A DNA stretch of 64,000 nucleotides, from assembly GCF_026967475.1 (NCBI RefSeq), contig NZ_CP114058.1:2790001-2854000 (forward strand), read 5' to 3'. The notes under the pieces are model-generated. The model did no database searches, was not told the origin of the DNA, and saw only the letters and a list, made by a program, of their open reading frames with translations. A program made the translations under genes and the position numbers. Of the stretch, positions 28,998 through 42,060 are shown one piece after another. How positions within the stretch are numbered: the stretch's first letter is position 1; every line of letters starts with the position of its first letter. Origin of the DNA: Rouxiella chamberiensis (GTDB taxonomy: Bacteria; Pseudomonadota; Gammaproteobacteria; Enterobacterales; Enterobacteriaceae).

Positions 28998-30845
28998 TCA
29001 GATAGACAGCTTTTTGATGCGTTTGCCGCCGTAAAGCATGTTGACGATGGCACGCGTACCGACGATCGATGTAAACATGGAAGTCGCCACACCGATTGCG
29101 GTAGTGATAGCGAAGCCCTTGATCGATCCCGTACCGACCGCATACAGAATAATTGCCGTGATCAACGTCGTGACGTTTGCATCGACGATACTGGAGAACG
29201 CACCGCTGTAGCCTTCATGGATGGCCTGCTGAACGGAACGTCCGTTACGCAGCTCTTCCTTGATACGCTCGTTAATCAATACGTTGGCGTCAACCGCCAC
29301 CGCCAGCGTCAGTACGATACCCGCGATACCCGGCATGGTCAGCGTTGCGCCCGGAAGCAGGGACATGATGCCGACAATCAGCACAAGGTTTACCACCAGC
29401 GCGCTGGTCGCAATCACGCCGAACTTGCGGTAGAACACCACCATGAACAGGATGGACGCCAGAAGGCCCCACAGACAGGCTTCCAGACCCTGAGTGATGT
29501 TTTGCGCACCCATGGTTGGACCAATGGTACGTTCTTCAACAATCTGGATTGGCGCAATTAACGCACCGGCACGCAGCAGCAGGGAAAGCTGACGGGCCTG
29601 GTTGGGATCATTCACACCGGTGATGCGGAAGCTGTTACCCAGACGAGACTGAATGGTCGCGACGTTGATGACTTCTTCCTGCTTCGCCAGAATCGAACGC
29701 CCGTTGGCGTCTTTCTTGCCGCTGTCCTTGTACTCCACGAACAGGGTCGCCATCGGCTTGCCGATATTGTCCTTGGTGAAGTTGGACATGATGTTGCCAC
29801 CCGCGCTGTCGAGAGAAATATTAACCTGCGGCTGGTTATATTCGTCCTGACTGGAGGTGGAATCGGTGATGTGGTCACCGGTCAGAATCACGCGCTTGTA
29901 CAGTACAACCGGCTGGCCGTCCTGCATCGTTTTGACTTCGCTGTCACCCGGAACACGTCCACTGGCCGCGGCGGTGGTATCCACGTTGGTATTTACCAGA
30001 CGGAATTCCAGCGTTGCGGTCGCACCGAGAATCTCTTTGGCGCGCGCCGTGTCCTGAATACCCGGCAGTTCAACCACAATACGGTCGGAACCCTGACGCT
30101 GCACCAGAGGCTCGGCCACACCCAGCTGATTCACACGGTTACGCAGAATGTTGATGTTCTGCTGAACCGCATACTCTTTGGCTTCGCTCAGACGATCGTC
30201 GGTCATGACGATACGCAGGGCATTGTCACCGCTGTTGGTGAACACGAGGTCGCGATGGCGAGGAGAGAGGTAGCCCGAGGCTTTGTCGCGGGTAGCCGCG
30301 TCGCGGAAGGTCAGTTCAACACCGTAGTTGTCGTCTTTGCGAACCGTTGCATAGGGAATGCTCTGGTCGCGCAGATCGCTACGCATGTTGTCCATCGTCT
30401 GCTCTTGCAGTTTGCCCAGTGCGGTATCCATGTCGACTTCCATCAGGAAGTGCACGCCGCCACGCAGGTCGAGACCCAGTTTCATAGGCTCGCCGCCCAG
30501 CATGGTCAGCCAGGTTGGCGTCGCAGGAGCCAGGTTCAGTGCAATGACAAATTTGTCGCCCAGGGCCGCAGACAGCGCATCGCGCGCGCGCAGCTGGACA
30601 TCGGTATCACGAAATCTTGCAAGGATTGAGCCATTTTCAAGCGCAATGGACTTGCTGTCGATTTTGTCTTTATTCAGTAAATCTCTGACTTGGTCCAGCG
30701 TTGCAACACTGGCGTCGGAACCCCGAGCGCCAGTAATTTGAACAGCCGGATCCTCACCATACAGGTTGGGAAGCGCATAAAGCAGACCGACGATGATAAC
30801 CACGATCAGCATCAGATACTTCCACAAAGGATAACGGTTTAACAC
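28998..30845 (-). CDS. secD: Protein translocase subunit SecD
   Basis: RND-like subunit of the SecDF-YajC complex. The GTG at 30845, with AAGGGA upstream, gives [20 protein letters not shown] and 615 residues, the E. coli length; an ATG 8 codons earlier is less likely. One N-terminal helix, a large periplasmic head region (about 30-450) and five C-terminal helices follow. [19 protein letters not shown] contains the conserved Asp of the proton path. It starts 27 bases after the restored yajC stop. Confidence 0.97.
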   Translation of the reverse strand: MLNRYPLWKYLMLIVVIIVGLLYALPNLYGEDPAVQITGARGSDASVATLDQVRDLLNKDKIDSKSIALENGSILARFRDTDVQLRARDALSAALGDKFVIALNLAPATPTWLTMLGGEPMKLGLDLRGGVHFLMEVDMDTALGKLQEQTMDNMRSDLRDQSIPYATVRKDDNYGVELTFRDAATRDKASGYLSPRHRDLVFTNSGDNALRIVMTDDRLSEAKEYAVQQNINILRNRVNQLGVAEPLVQRQGSDRIVVELPGIQDTARAKEILGATATLEFRLVNTNVDTTAAASGRVPGDSEVKTMQDGQPVVLYKRVILTGDHITDSTSSQDEYNQPQVNISLDSAGGNIMSNFTKDNIGKPMATLFVEYKDSGKKDANGRSILAKQEEVINVATIQSRLGNSFRITGVNDPNQARQLSLLLRAGALIAPIQIVEERTIGPTMGAQNITQGLEACLWGLLASILFMVVFYRKFGVIATSALVVNLVLIVGIMSLLPGATLTMPGIAGIVLTLAVAVDANVLINERIKEELRNGRSVQQAIHEGYSGAFSSIVDANVTTLITAIILYAVGTGSIKGFAITTAIGVATSMFTSIVGTRAIVNMLYGGKRIKKLSI

Positions 30846-30872
30846 GGCAGTTCCCTTCGGGAAAATCAAAAA

Positions 30873-31206
30873 TTAAAGCGCCTTCATCGTACCTTTCGGC
30901 AGAAACGGCAGCCACGAAGTCACGCTTGATCATCACTTCCGTGGTGTCGTTCAGCGCGATCACAACATAACCGGTATCGGCTACCTTGCTCACACGGCCG
31001 ATCAGACCGCCGGTCGTCATGACTTCATCACCTTTACCGATGGAGTCCATCAGTTTCTTGTGTTCTTTGGAACGTTTTTGCTGCGGACGCAGGATCATGA
31101 AATAGAAAATCAGACCAAATACCACCAGCATGATAACCAGAGAGTAAGGACTTCCCTGTGACGGTGCGCCAGTGGCTGCGACGGCATCAGAAATGAAAAG
31201 ACTCAT
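30873..31206 (-). CDS. yajC: Sec translocon accessory subunit YajC (one extra base near the end)
   Basis: Single-pass inner-membrane protein that associates with SecDF. It begins MSLFISDAVAATGAPSQGSP with a helix at about 20-40, followed by LRPQQKRSKEHKKLMDSIGKG. As given, the frame runs 40 codons too far. Removing one A of the AAA at 30903-30905 (GAAAC read as GAAC) gives KRDFVAAVLPKGTMKAL and a stop at 30873. That makes 110 residues, exactly the E. coli size and end. The extended reading would overlap secD. Confidence 0.93.
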
Positions 31207-31317
31207 TTAAATTCCCTCATTGTTGTTATAAAACAAGTTGTTATTAAAACACGTTAAAAGCGCCGAAGCCGAAGGGGCCGACCGTTGTCGCGGTTGAAAA
31301 CGCTCGGCCCTTCGACA

Positions 31318-33608
<2,291 letters not shown>

Positions 33609-33751
33609 AGCTAACATTTCCACTTAAATTTAACGTAGTGATAAAACACGCATATCCTTTATAGACGCCCCACAAGTAAGTAACTGGGGTGAGCGGGCGT
33701 AGCCAACGCACTTGCAGCGCGAAGTATGAAGGATAAAAAAACAGGCGGCTT

Positions 33752-33780
33752 AGTCTAGAGCGAGAGGGGGTCACCTGCAA
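33752..33780 (-). promoter_or_regulatory. Probable promoter of the queA operon
   Basis: On the minus strand TTGCAG and TAGACT are spaced by 17 bases, about 145 bases before queA. Each hexamer matches consensus at 4 of 6 positions. Confidence 0.45.
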
Positions 33781-33845
33781 GCTTTCACCGGAATAAATCA
33801 GGTAACAGCGGGTGTTCTTGCTGATAAAACAGGTATACTGCGCGG

Positions 33846-34427
33846 ATGAATTTTCTTGCTCACCTTCATTTGGCCAAGCTGGCCGACAGTTCGCTATTGG
33901 GAAACCTGATGGCGGACTTCGTACGCGGTAACCCCGACGGCCTGTATTCTGCCGAGGTTGTCAGCGGAATTCGCATGCATCGCCGTGTCGATGTCATGAC
34001 CGACACCCTGCCCGAAGTCAAAGTGGCACGCGGGTTTTTCAGCGCCGATTATCATCGCGTTGCGCCTATCACGCTCGACGTGGTATGGGATCACTTCCTG
34101 TCACGTCACTGGAATGTCATCTGCCCGAGCACGCCGCTTGCGACTTTTATTCAGCAGTGTCAGTCGTCCATCGAGCCTCATCTTGCCGATACGCCCGAGC
34201 GTTTTCGCAATCTCAACGGTTATCTGTGGTCGCAACGCTGGATGGAACGCTACGCCGAACTGCCCTTTATTCAGGATGTATTACAGGGCATGGCCAATCG
34301 TCGTCCCAAACTGGCGGCGCTGGCCGGGTCATTTTCCGACGTTGAACGCCATTATCAACTGCTGGAACGCCAGTTCTGGGCGTTTTACCCGTCAATGATG
34401 CTGCATGCCAGCAATAATCAGATCTAG
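33846..34427 (+). CDS. acpH: Acyl carrier protein phosphodiesterase
   Basis: Removes the phosphopantetheine arm from holo-ACP. Its 193 residues equal E. coli AcpH. The N-terminus [20 protein letters not shown] holds the conserved HLH, and LMADFVRG with the metal-binding Asp follows. The HD-type residues recur in RVDVMTD and [14 protein letters not shown]. It is divergent from queA. A TATACT -10 ends about 8 bases before the ATG, so the leader is very short or the start lies further downstream. A CRP-like site overlaps the stop. Confidence 0.94.
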   Translation: MNFLAHLHLAKLADSSLLGNLMADFVRGNPDGLYSAEVVSGIRMHRRVDVMTDTLPEVKVARGFFSADYHRVAPITLDVVWDHFLSRHWNVICPSTPLATFIQQCQSSIEPHLADTPERFRNLNGYLWSQRWMERYAELPFIQDVLQGMANRRPKLAALAGSFSDVERHYQLLERQFWAFYPSMMLHASNNQI

Positions 34428-34436
34428 ATCACATTT
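34415..34436 (+). promoter_or_regulatory. CRP-like site overlapping the acpH stop, upstream of the peroxiredoxin
   Basis: The right half and centre (CTAG-ATCACATTT) match the ideal CRP sequence exactly; the left half (TCAGAT) matches 4 of 6. It lies about 60 bases before a TATACT -10 at 34497-34502. Confidence 0.45.
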
Positions 34437-34555
34437 GATAGCCGAGTGCTATCTGATCGATTGGTGTGGTGGGGTTTTATCACCCCCCATTGCCCTTATA
34501 CTGGCCCCGAAATTATTATCCCCTTCATTTAATTAAATACTAGAAAGGAGTTGTT

Positions 34556-35158
34556 ATGGTTCTGGTAACCCGTCCGGCCCCAGATTTTACTGCTGCAGCT
34601 GTACTTGGCAGCGGCGAAGTTGTTGATAACTTCAACTTTAAAAAACACACCGCAGGCAAGGCAACGGTTGTCTTCTTCTGGCCGATGGACTTCACCTTCG
34701 TGTGCCCATCCGAACTTATCGCTTTCGACAACCGTTACGAAGACTTCCAGTCCAAGGGTGTTGAAGTTGTAGGTATTTCCTTCGACTCCGAGTTCGTTCA
34801 CAACGCATGGCGTAACACCCCTGTCGAGAACGGCGGCATCGGCAAAGTGAAATACGCGATGGTTGCCGACATCAAGCGCGAAATCCAGAAAGCCTACGGC
34901 ATCGAACACCCTGAAGCGGGCGTTGCGCTGCGTGGTTCTTTCCTGATCGACGATAAAGGCATTGTGCGTCACCAGGTTGTCAACGACCTGCCGCTGGGCC
35001 GTAACATCGACGAAATGCTGCGCATGGTTGACGCGCTGCAATTCCACGAAGCACACGGCGAAGTTTGCCCTGCGCAGTGGGAAAAAGGCAAAAAAGGTAT
35101 GGACGCATCACCAAACGGTGTCGCTTCCTACCTGTCTGAAAACGCCAAAGGTCTGTAA
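34556..35158 (+). CDS. Typical 2-Cys peroxiredoxin (AhpC/TSA family)
   Basis: Thiol peroxidase of 200 residues that reduces hydrogen peroxide and organic hydroperoxides. The peroxidatic cysteine is Cys50 in DFTFVCPSEL, and the resolving cysteine is Cys171 in HGEVCPAQW. It is closer to the TsaA/PrxC type than to E. coli AhpC, and no ahpF follows, so its reductant is probably thioredoxin or another system. AAGGAG lies 7 bases before the ATG. E. coli K-12 lacks a gene here. It ends at a terminator before ggt. Confidence 0.95.
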   Translation: MVLVTRPAPDFTAAAVLGSGEVVDNFNFKKHTAGKATVVFFWPMDFTFVCPSELIAFDNRYEDFQSKGVEVVGISFDSEFVHNAWRNTPVENGGIGKVKYAMVADIKREIQKAYGIEHPEAGVALRGSFLIDDKGIVRHQVVNDLPLGRNIDEMLRMVDALQFHEAHGEVCPAQWEKGKKGMDASPNGVASYLSENAKGL

Positions 35159-35195
35159 TCGACCCTCAGGTGAAAACCTGAATGCGTTTATCTTT

Positions 35196-35222
35196 ACGGT
35201 CAGCTTATGCTGGCCGTTTTTA
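35196..35222 (+). terminator. Rho-independent terminator of the peroxiredoxin gene
   Basis: Stem ACGGTCAGC / GCTGGCCGT (one G-U pair), loop TTAT, then five Ts, 37 bases after the stop. Confidence 0.88.
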
Positions 35223-35374
35223 TTGGCTGCTATTCCGCACTTTCTCCCATCCTCACACTCTCCTGCTTGCCTTTAGCCAAAAAATGTTAAATAACATAGA
35301 GGCTTATTGATGTGATTTTATTGATGCAGATTTTTCCTGCATGTTTTTTTAGACAGGGTACGACAGGAGATTTT

Positions 35375-37149
35375 ATGTTTTTACACGCATGGAAAAAGCC
35401 GTTGACGGTGCCGCTGACACTCGCGGCATTGCTGGTCAGCGGTTCGGTACTTGCCGCTTCGGCCCCCGCGGTCGAAGCCCGCAACGGCATGGTAGTGACG
35501 TCGCAATACCTGGCCTCGCAGGTGGGCGTGGATATTCTCAAGAAAGGCGGCAACGCCATCGACGCCGCCGTTGCGGTGGGCTACGCCGAAGCGGTGGTCA
35601 ACCCGTGCTGCGGTAACATTGGCGGCGGCGGCTTCATGACCGTGCATCTGGCCGACGGCAAAGACACCTTCATCAACTTCCGTGAAATGGCGCCTGCGGC
35701 GGCCAGCGCCAACATGTATCTCGATGCGCAGGGCAATGTCAAAAAGGGGCCAGCCTGTACGGCTATCTCGCCGTTGGCGTGCCGGGCACGGTCATGGGAC
35801 TGGATCACGCCCAGCGCGAATACGGCAAGCTGAGCCGCGCGCAGGTCATGGCCCCGGCGATTAAACTGGCTCGTCAGGGGTTTGTGCTGACCCGCGCCGA
35901 TACCGACATTCTGGATACCAAAACCGCCAAGTTCAAAGACGAACCGGAAGTGGCGAAAATCTTCCTGCGCAAAGACGGCACGCCGTTGCAGCCGGGCGAC
36001 AGACTGGTGCAGAAAGACCTCGCCAACACGCTGGAGGCCATTTCAAGACGCGGTCCCGATGCCTTCTATAAAGGCAAAATCCCGGCCGCCGTCGAGGCAG
36101 CCTCGAAAAAAGGCGGGGGCATCATTACGGCGGCCGACTTCGCCAACTATAAAGTGACCGAAACCGCACCGGTAACCTGTAGCTATCGCGGCTACAAATT
36201 TGTCTCTGCGCCTCCGCCAAGCTCGGGCGGCGTGACGCTGTGCGAAACGCTCAACATTCTTGAAGGCTACGACCTCAAGAGCATGGGCTTTAACTCGGCG
36301 GCCGCCATTCATACGCTGACCGAAGCCATGCGCCATGCCTATATGGACCGCAACACCTTCCTCGGCGACCCGGCCTTTGTGAACAACCCGATTGACCGCC
36401 TGCTGAGCAAAAGCTACGCCGCCGACATTCGCAAGAAGATTGAAGCGGACAAGGCCACGCCGTCAACACAGGTCGAGCCGGGCATGGAACCGCACGAGAA
36501 GCCGGAAACCACGCATTATTCCATCGTCGACAAAATGGGCAACGCGGTTTCTACCACCTACACCATCAACGGTCTGTTTGGCTCGATTGAAATTGCGCCG
36601 GGCACCGGCTTCTTCCTCAACGACGAAATGGACGATTTCACCAGTAAGGTCGGTGAGAAAAACCTGTATGGACTGGTGCAGGGCAGCCGTAACGCCATCG
36701 CTCCAGGTAAGCGCCCACTATCATCGATGAGCCCGAGTTTAGTCACTAAAGACGGCAAAACCTTTATGGTTCTGGGGTCGCCAGGCGGGTCGCGCATCAT
36801 TACTATCACGTTGGAAACCGCGCTCAACGTCATTGACTTCGGCATGCCTCCGCAAGAGGCGGTCAATGCGCCCCGCATCCACCATCAGTGGCTGCCGGAC
36901 GAAGTCTATTACGAGCAGCGCGGCGTTTCCACAGACAGCCTGAACCTGTTGCAGAAAATGGGCTACAAGATGGTCGAGCAGACCCCGTGGGGCGCGGCCG
37001 AGCTGATTATGGTCGGTTTGCCGGGGGCGGCGGGCGTAACGCCACAAAGCTCGGGCAACGATGCTGCGGTATCCGGGAAAGTGCGTGAAGGTTATCTGTA
37101 CGGTGCCAACGACGTGCGTCGTCCGGCAGGGGCTGCCATCGGCTATTAA
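35375..37149 (+). CDS. ggt: Gamma-glutamyltranspeptidase (one base missing)
   Basis: Periplasmic Ntn-hydrolase that cleaves glutathione and other gamma-glutamyl compounds. The ATG at 35375 has GGAGA upstream. A signal peptide runs to about residue 27 (LVSGSVLAASAP). The frame breaks in the A5G4 run at 35741-35749. One added base gives NVKKGASLYGYLAVGVPGTV and a continuous 591-residue protein (E. coli 580). The catalytic Thr that becomes the small-subunit N-terminus is in PETTHYSIVD, and PGGSRI forms the oxyanion part. Adjacent to the peroxiredoxin. Confidence 0.93.
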
Positions 37150-37202
37150 GCCTTTTGCAAAAAGAAGGTAATGGGCGTCGGCGAGTCAAGACGCGCAAAG
37201 GT

Positions 37203-37235
37203 AAAGGAGGTAAGCGAGTGCTTACCTCCTTTTTT
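37203..37235. terminator. Bidirectional terminator between ggt and proY
   Basis: Stem AAAGGAGGTAAGC / GCTTACCTCCTTT with loop GAGT and a T run, between convergent genes. Confidence 0.93.
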
Positions 37236-37239
37236 ATTG

Positions 37240-38634
37240 TCAGGCGATACGCGGGGCGCGACGAGATTTAATCCAGTAACCCAGCAGCAGTGCCACCACC
37301 CAGACGCCACCCGCATACAGCGACACGCGGGTATCCGGGAAGTAGCCAATCAACCCGATGATAAAGAACAGGAAGATAATCGCAATAACGGAGGTCACGA
37401 TGCCGCCACGCAGCGGAAACGCCAGCTCGGCAACCTGCTCACGGCTCAGTTGACGACGGAACGCAATCTGCGAGAACAGGATCATTATCCACACCCACAC
37501 GGTCGCGAAGGTCGCGAGGGAAGCAATCACCAGGAAGACACTTTCCGGCATGATGTAGTTGAGATACACCGCCACCAGCAGTGCTGCCATCATCACCAGC
37601 ACGGTAACGACCGGCGTACCACGACGGGAAACCTTGGCGAACATCTTCGGAGCCTGTCCCTGCTGCGCCATGCCGTGCAGCATGCGGCCTACGCCGAACA
37701 CATCGCTGTTAATCGCCGACAGCGAGGCGGTAATCACCACGAAGTTCAGAATGCCGGCCGCCACGGTAATGCCCATATGCTGGAAGGTCAGCACGAACGG
37801 ACTGCCCTGCGTTCCGACCTGATCCCACGGGAAAATCGACATGATGACAAACAGCGTCGCCACGTAGAACACCAGAATACGCCATGGCACGGAGTTGATG
37901 GCTTTTGGAATCGAGGTTTTCGGGTCATCCGCTTCACCGGCCGTGATGCCGATGATTTCGATGCCGCCATAGGCAAACATCACCAGTTGCAGGGACAGCA
38001 CGGTACCCATGATGCCCTGACTGAAGAAGCCGCCGTGGCTCCACAGATTGCTGATACCGGTCGGATGGCCGCCGTTGCCGATACCCCAGATGATGATGCC
38101 AAAACCGGCGACAATCATCACGATAATGGTCAGCACTTTAAAGAAAGAGAACCAGAACTCCAGTTCGCCGAACACCTTGACGCTCATCATATTGATGCCG
38201 CCAATGATAAGCACCACACTCAGTACCCACATCCAGTGCGGCACATCAGGGAACCAGACACCCATATAGATGCCGAACGCCGTGACATCGGCAATCGCCA
38301 CAATCAGGATTTCAAAGCAGTAGGTCCAGCCGGTGATATACCCCGCCAGCGGGCCGAGATAGTCTTGCGCGTAGCGGGAAAACGAGCCGGTCTGCGGATT
38401 GTTGACCGACATCTCGCCCAGCGCACGCATGATAATGAACGCGATAATCCCGCCAACCAGATACGCCAGCAAAACGCTGGGACCGGCCATCTTGATTGCG
38501 TCTGCCGAGCCGTAAAACAGGCCGGTTCCGATGGCCGAGCCTAGCGCCATAAAGCGGATGTGTCGGGTGCTTAATCCGCGTTTAAGCGAGTTCGGGGGCG
38601 TTTCTGCCGACTTTGTTTCTAGAGATTGTTGCAT
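37240..38634 (-). CDS. proY: ProY-type proline-specific amino acid permease
   Basis: APC-superfamily permease of 464 residues (E. coli ProY 457) with 12 helices. The N-terminal [20 protein letters not shown] and the helix-1 break [12 protein letters not shown] are typical. [20 protein letters not shown] and [15 protein letters not shown] are near-identical to the ProY family. It is probably a proton-coupled importer of proline or a related amino acid; in E. coli the gene is cryptic. It lies downstream of brnQ but behind a terminator, so it is probably expressed separately. Confidence 0.9.
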   Translation of the reverse strand: MQQSLETKSAETPPNSLKRGLSTRHIRFMALGSAIGTGLFYGSADAIKMAGPSVLLAYLVGGIIAFIIMRALGEMSVNNPQTGSFSRYAQDYLGPLAGYITGWTYCFEILIVAIADVTAFGIYMGVWFPDVPHWMWVLSVVLIIGGINMMSVKVFGELEFWFSFFKVLTIIVMIVAGFGIIIWGIGNGGHPTGISNLWSHGGFFSQGIMGTVLSLQLVMFAYGGIEIIGITAGEADDPKTSIPKAINSVPWRILVFYVATLFVIMSIFPWDQVGTQGSPFVLTFQHMGITVAAGILNFVVITASLSAINSDVFGVGRMLHGMAQQGQAPKMFAKVSRRGTPVVTVLVMMAALLVAVYLNYIMPESVFLVIASLATFATVWVWIMILFSQIAFRRQLSREQVAELAFPLRGGIVTSVIAIIFLFFIIGLIGYFPDTRVSLYAGGVWVVALLLGYWIKSRRAPRIA

Positions 38635-38708
38635 TTAAAAATTCCAAATCATAAAGCGCAGTCTAAAAAACGGGATAACGGCGCACAGACCCCTATCCTC
38701 TGCCAACG

Positions 38709-38735
38709 AAAAAGCCACGGAAACAGTTCCGTGGC
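38709..38735 (-). terminator. Rho-independent terminator of brnQ
   Basis: Perfect stem GCCACGGAA / TTCCGTGGC with loop ACAG. Read on the minus strand, five Ts follow. It lies 63 bases past the brnQ stop. Confidence 0.9.
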
Positions 38736-38798
38736 CTTAATTGGCGAAAGCTTAATCAATCCCGACGCCGCGTCTTGCGGGCGTCCAGCAAGCGTACA

Positions 38799-40118
38799 TT
38801 ACTGATGGGCAGTGACGTTACGCGCGCCGCTCACCTTGTCATACACCACGGCCAGCAGCAGGATAATGGCAGAAGGCGGCAACCAGGCCAGACCTTGTTC
38901 CGCCAGCGGCAGTTGCAGGGTCCAGGCTGGCAGAAGGCTGCCAAAATCGGCGGTCTTGATGCCGTCGATAATACCGAAAATCAGGCTGACCAGCATCACC
39001 GGCGCAATGATACGCGTTGAACTGTTCCACCAGCGCAGAGTAAAGCTCAGCAGAATCAGGACGATACATGGCGGATAGATGGCAGTCAGTACCGGCACTG
39101 AAATCTGAATCAGATGGCTCAGGCCCAGATTGGACACCAGCATCGAGAACAGACCCAGAATAAATACCAGCGTCTTGTACGACAGCGGCACATATTGCGC
39201 GAAGAACTCCGCACAGGCACAGGTCAGGCCAACCGCCGTAACCATACAGGCGATGAAGATCAATGCCGCCAGGAAGAAGCTTCCGACACCGCCGAACGTC
39301 TGCTGGACATAAGTGTGCAGGATAACCGCGCCGTTTTGCGCCTGCGGTGCCAGCGAAGCGGTGTTCACACCCAGCTTGAACAGGCTGAGGTACACAAGCA
39401 ACAGGCCCAGACCGGCAATCAGGCCCGCCCAGATGGTGTAACGGGTCAGCAGTTTGGCTTCTTTCACGCCGCGCGAACGTGCCGCGTTGACGATAACGAT
39501 GCCGAACACCAGCGCACCCAGGGTATCCATGGTTAGATAACCATTGATAAAGCCGTTGGAGAACGGAACCGCTTCATAGGCAGGCGTTGGCGGCAGCGGT
39601 TGACCCGCAGGCCACAGCACGGCGGCAATACCCAGCACGGCCAGCGCAAAAATTTTCAGCGGCGCCAGAATATGGCCCACGGTATCGAGCAGACGGCCCG
39701 GATACAGCGAAATACCGATAACCAGCACAAAGTAGATAAGGCTGTAAACCAGCAGCGGCATCGCGCCATCACCGGTCAGCGGCGCAATGCCGACTTCAAA
39801 GGAAACCGTTGCGGTACGCGGCGTGGCAAACAGAGGGCCGACGGCCAGATAGCAGACTGTTGCCAGCAGCAGACCCGCCTTGCGGCCAATCGGCGTACTA
39901 AGAGCATCAATGCCGCCGCCGACGCGCGCCAGCGCAACCACGGTAATGACCGGTAGGCCCACGGCCGTTATCATGAAGCCGAGTGCAGCCCACCAGACGT
40001 GGTGACCCGCCTGCAATCCGACCATCGGCGGGAAGATGATGTTCCCCGCGCCGACGAATAAGGCAAAGGTCATGAAACCCAATGCCAGAATATCTTTGCT
40101 AGTTAAACGATGACTCAT
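38799..40118 (-). CDS. brnQ: Branched-chain amino acid transporter BrnQ (LIV-II)
   Basis: Sodium- or proton-coupled importer of leucine, isoleucine and valine. 439 residues with 12 helices, identical in length to E. coli BrnQ. The first helix reads [20 protein letters not shown], and [13 protein letters not shown] is the conserved loop after helix 3. It stands in the same phoR-side position as in E. coli. The long upstream region (40119-40723) may carry its regulation. With azlCD exporting at the other end of the window, uptake and efflux of the same substrates are both encoded here. Confidence 0.96.
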   Translation of the reverse strand: MSHRLTSKDILALGFMTFALFVGAGNIIFPPMVGLQAGHHVWWAALGFMITAVGLPVITVVALARVGGGIDALSTPIGRKAGLLLATVCYLAVGPLFATPRTATVSFEVGIAPLTGDGAMPLLVYSLIYFVLVIGISLYPGRLLDTVGHILAPLKIFALAVLGIAAVLWPAGQPLPPTPAYEAVPFSNGFINGYLTMDTLGALVFGIVIVNAARSRGVKEAKLLTRYTIWAGLIAGLGLLLVYLSLFKLGVNTASLAPQAQNGAVILHTYVQQTFGGVGSFFLAALIFIACMVTAVGLTCACAEFFAQYVPLSYKTLVFILGLFSMLVSNLGLSHLIQISVPVLTAIYPPCIVLILLSFTLRWWNSSTRIIAPVMLVSLIFGIIDGIKTADFGSLLPAWTLQLPLAEQGLAWLPPSAIILLLAVVYDKVSGARNVTAHQ

Positions 40119-40723
40119 GATAGATGTCGTGATGCCTGTGCAAATGAATAAAAATGTCCGCTGCTGATGCTGACACCCGGCTCAAACTCTGAGGAAGTCT
40201 CTCGATTTCGGGAAGACGATACGCGCCCGTTCCACACATCCAGAGAGAGCTGAAACGCCTGGCTAGAGTAAAAAAAGACGTAGTTATGCAGGGGTGGTGC
40301 CAATCACAGCGGCGCTAAGGTACGCTTTTATAGTGTATGAAGGCAAGTCTCGATCCCAAAAGCAGAGTGTTCAGCTGGATTTAAAACCCTGAACAGTAAT
40401 ATACACTGGATATAGACAATAAATCATCACATGATACGTATGATTTTTGAGCGATAAAAGCCCACTTTGAGCTTTAATGAAATGAAAAGTGCGCGAAACA
40501 ACCACATTAGGGCCATTTCACGCACAATTATTCGGGAGATTATGATTGCTCCGGTGACTTTTTGTCTTCTATTTGATTCTTTTCAAAAGACATCACCCAT
40601 TTTGCCTCTTAACGAACTTGCGGGCGTAGAGGCTTGAATCTTGACGCTGCCCTCTATGATACGTGCTGAGATGTCGAGTGACAGGAAGGCGGCGAACGCA
40701 CCTGTTACTCGACAGGTCAGGCA
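40119..40723 (-). other. 605-base intergenic region upstream of brnQ
   Basis: No convincing gene. It holds inverted repeats TGTTCAG / CTGAACA (40368-40374, 40389-40395) and GTGCGCGAAA / TTTCACGCAC (40489-40525, one mismatch). On the minus strand the second is followed by a T-rich tract, so it may terminate the MetE-like gene. A TATAAA lies near 40330-40335 on the minus strand, without a good -35. Confidence 0.55.
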
Positions 40724-41824
40724 CTACCAAATCTTCGCAGCGATATCCACAACCAGCTTCAGCTTGTCCCATTGCTGCTTCTCGGTCAGGCTGTTGCCTT
40801 CTTCCGTCGAGGCGAATCCACACTGCGGGCTTAGGCAAATCTGCTGGATATCCAGATATTCGGTCGCTTCTTTAATACGTGTTTCCACGTCCTTCGCCAA
40901 TTCCAGCTCGCCGGTTTTGGTGGTGATCAGGCCCAACACCGCCTGCTGTCGACCCGGCTTGATGAAACGCAGTGGCTCGAAACCGCCCGAACGCTCGTTA
41001 TCGTATTCCAGGAAGAAGCGATCGATGTTCACGGTGCCAAACAGAATCTCTGCCACCGGCTCATAGCCGCCTTCGGAAATCCAGGTTGAGCGGAAGTTGC
41101 CGCGACACACATGCAGACCGATTATCAGGTCATCCGGCTTGCCTTCAATCGCCTTGTTCAGCACGCGAGCATAGGTTTTCGCCAGCGCTTCCGGCGTATC
41201 GCCACGGGCAATGATCTGTTTCTTCTGATCTTCCGAACAGAGGTAGGCCCAAACGGTGTCATCCAGTTGTAGATAACGGCAGCCTGCGGCATAGAAGGCG
41301 TTGATTGCATCACGGTAGACCTGCGCCAAATCGTCAAAGTAGTCTTCGATATTCGGATACACATGTTTTACGGCATCGCGGTTAAAGCGGAAGTGCATCA
41401 CGCTCGGGCTTGGAATGGTCATTTTTGGCACCGCGTCGCCGCTGATGCTTTTCAGGAAACGGAAATGCTCGAGCATCTCGTGCTCGCCGAAGGCAATCTT
41501 GTCGACGACCTTGATGCTGCGGGATTTCGTCTGCACGCCGTTGAACTGAATGCCCTGCTCTGCGTCGTAACCTTCAACGCCCTGCAACCCTTCGAAGAAA
41601 TCAAAGTGCCACCATGCACGGCGGAACTCACCGTCAGTAACCACTTGCAAACCGGCTTCGCGTTGCAGCTCAACCACACGGCGGATTTCGGTGTCTTCGA
41701 CAGCGCGAAGCTGTGCGGCATCGATTTCACCGGCCTTGAACTGCTGACGTGCCACTTTCAGGGCTTCGGGACGCAGGAAACTGCCGACAACTTCGGCGCG
41801 ATAAACAGGGTTGGCTACAGACAT
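40724..41824 (-). CDS. MetE-like cobalamin-independent methyltransferase (YxjG/YxjH type)
   Basis: 366-residue protein equal to the C-terminal catalytic half of MetE. It begins VYRAEVVGSFLRPEALK, the family signature for stand-alone MetE-C proteins. The zinc ligands are in IIGLHVCRGN and ICLSPQCGFAS. It lacks the N-terminal MetE half and the core folate-binding extension, so the methyl donor may not be methyltetrahydrofolate; methionine salvage from another donor is possible. Three tandem Met boxes upstream place it in the MetJ regulon. E. coli lacks a gene here. Confidence 0.85.
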   Translation of the reverse strand: MSVANPVYRAEVVGSFLRPEALKVARQQFKAGEIDAAQLRAVEDTEIRRVVELQREAGLQVVTDGEFRRAWWHFDFFEGLQGVEGYDAEQGIQFNGVQTKSRSIKVVDKIAFGEHEMLEHFRFLKSISGDAVPKMTIPSPSVMHFRFNRDAVKHVYPNIEDYFDDLAQVYRDAINAFYAAGCRYLQLDDTVWAYLCSEDQKKQIIARGDTPEALAKTYARVLNKAIEGKPDDLIIGLHVCRGNFRSTWISEGGYEPVAEILFGTVNIDRFFLEYDNERSGGFEPLRFIKPGRQQAVLGLITTKTGELELAKDVETRIKEATEYLDIQQICLSPQCGFASTEEGNSLTEKQQWDKLKLVVDIAAKIW

Positions 41825-41948
41825 AATAAACTCCCGGATGGGTCACGATGCCGGCAACATTCTGGCAAGACATCATGGCAACAAATGAATAAGGATGCCT
41901 TTCCCGATAATTAGTTAACAATGTAAATAATTACCGGGGGTTATATTT

Positions 41949-41972
41949 AGACTTCTGGATGTCTAAACGGCT
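41949..41972 (-). promoter_or_regulatory. Three tandem Met boxes (MetJ operator)
   Basis: Consecutive 8-mers AGACTTCT, GGATGTCT and AAACGGCT match the Met box AGACGTCT at 7, 6 and 6 of 8 positions, in exact 8-base register. They overlap the -35 and spacer of a TTTAGA-16-TATAAC promoter on the minus strand, consistent with repression by MetJ. Confidence 0.7.
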
Positions 41973-42060
41973 TTAAGGCTATCCTGCCATGAAAGAGGCA
42001 CATCGCAAAACGAGGAATTTTCACGTCACTTGAAAAAATTCATGATCGGGTGTCAAAACT

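Noticed and set aside
37171..38544. Plus-strand open frame of 457 codons opposite proY
   Set aside because: Antisense shadow of a clear permease; hydrophilic, His-rich product without motifs.
40115..40303. Leader peptide upstream of brnQ
   Set aside because: The frame runs into brnQ's start, has no ribosome site and no run of Leu, Ile or Val codons.
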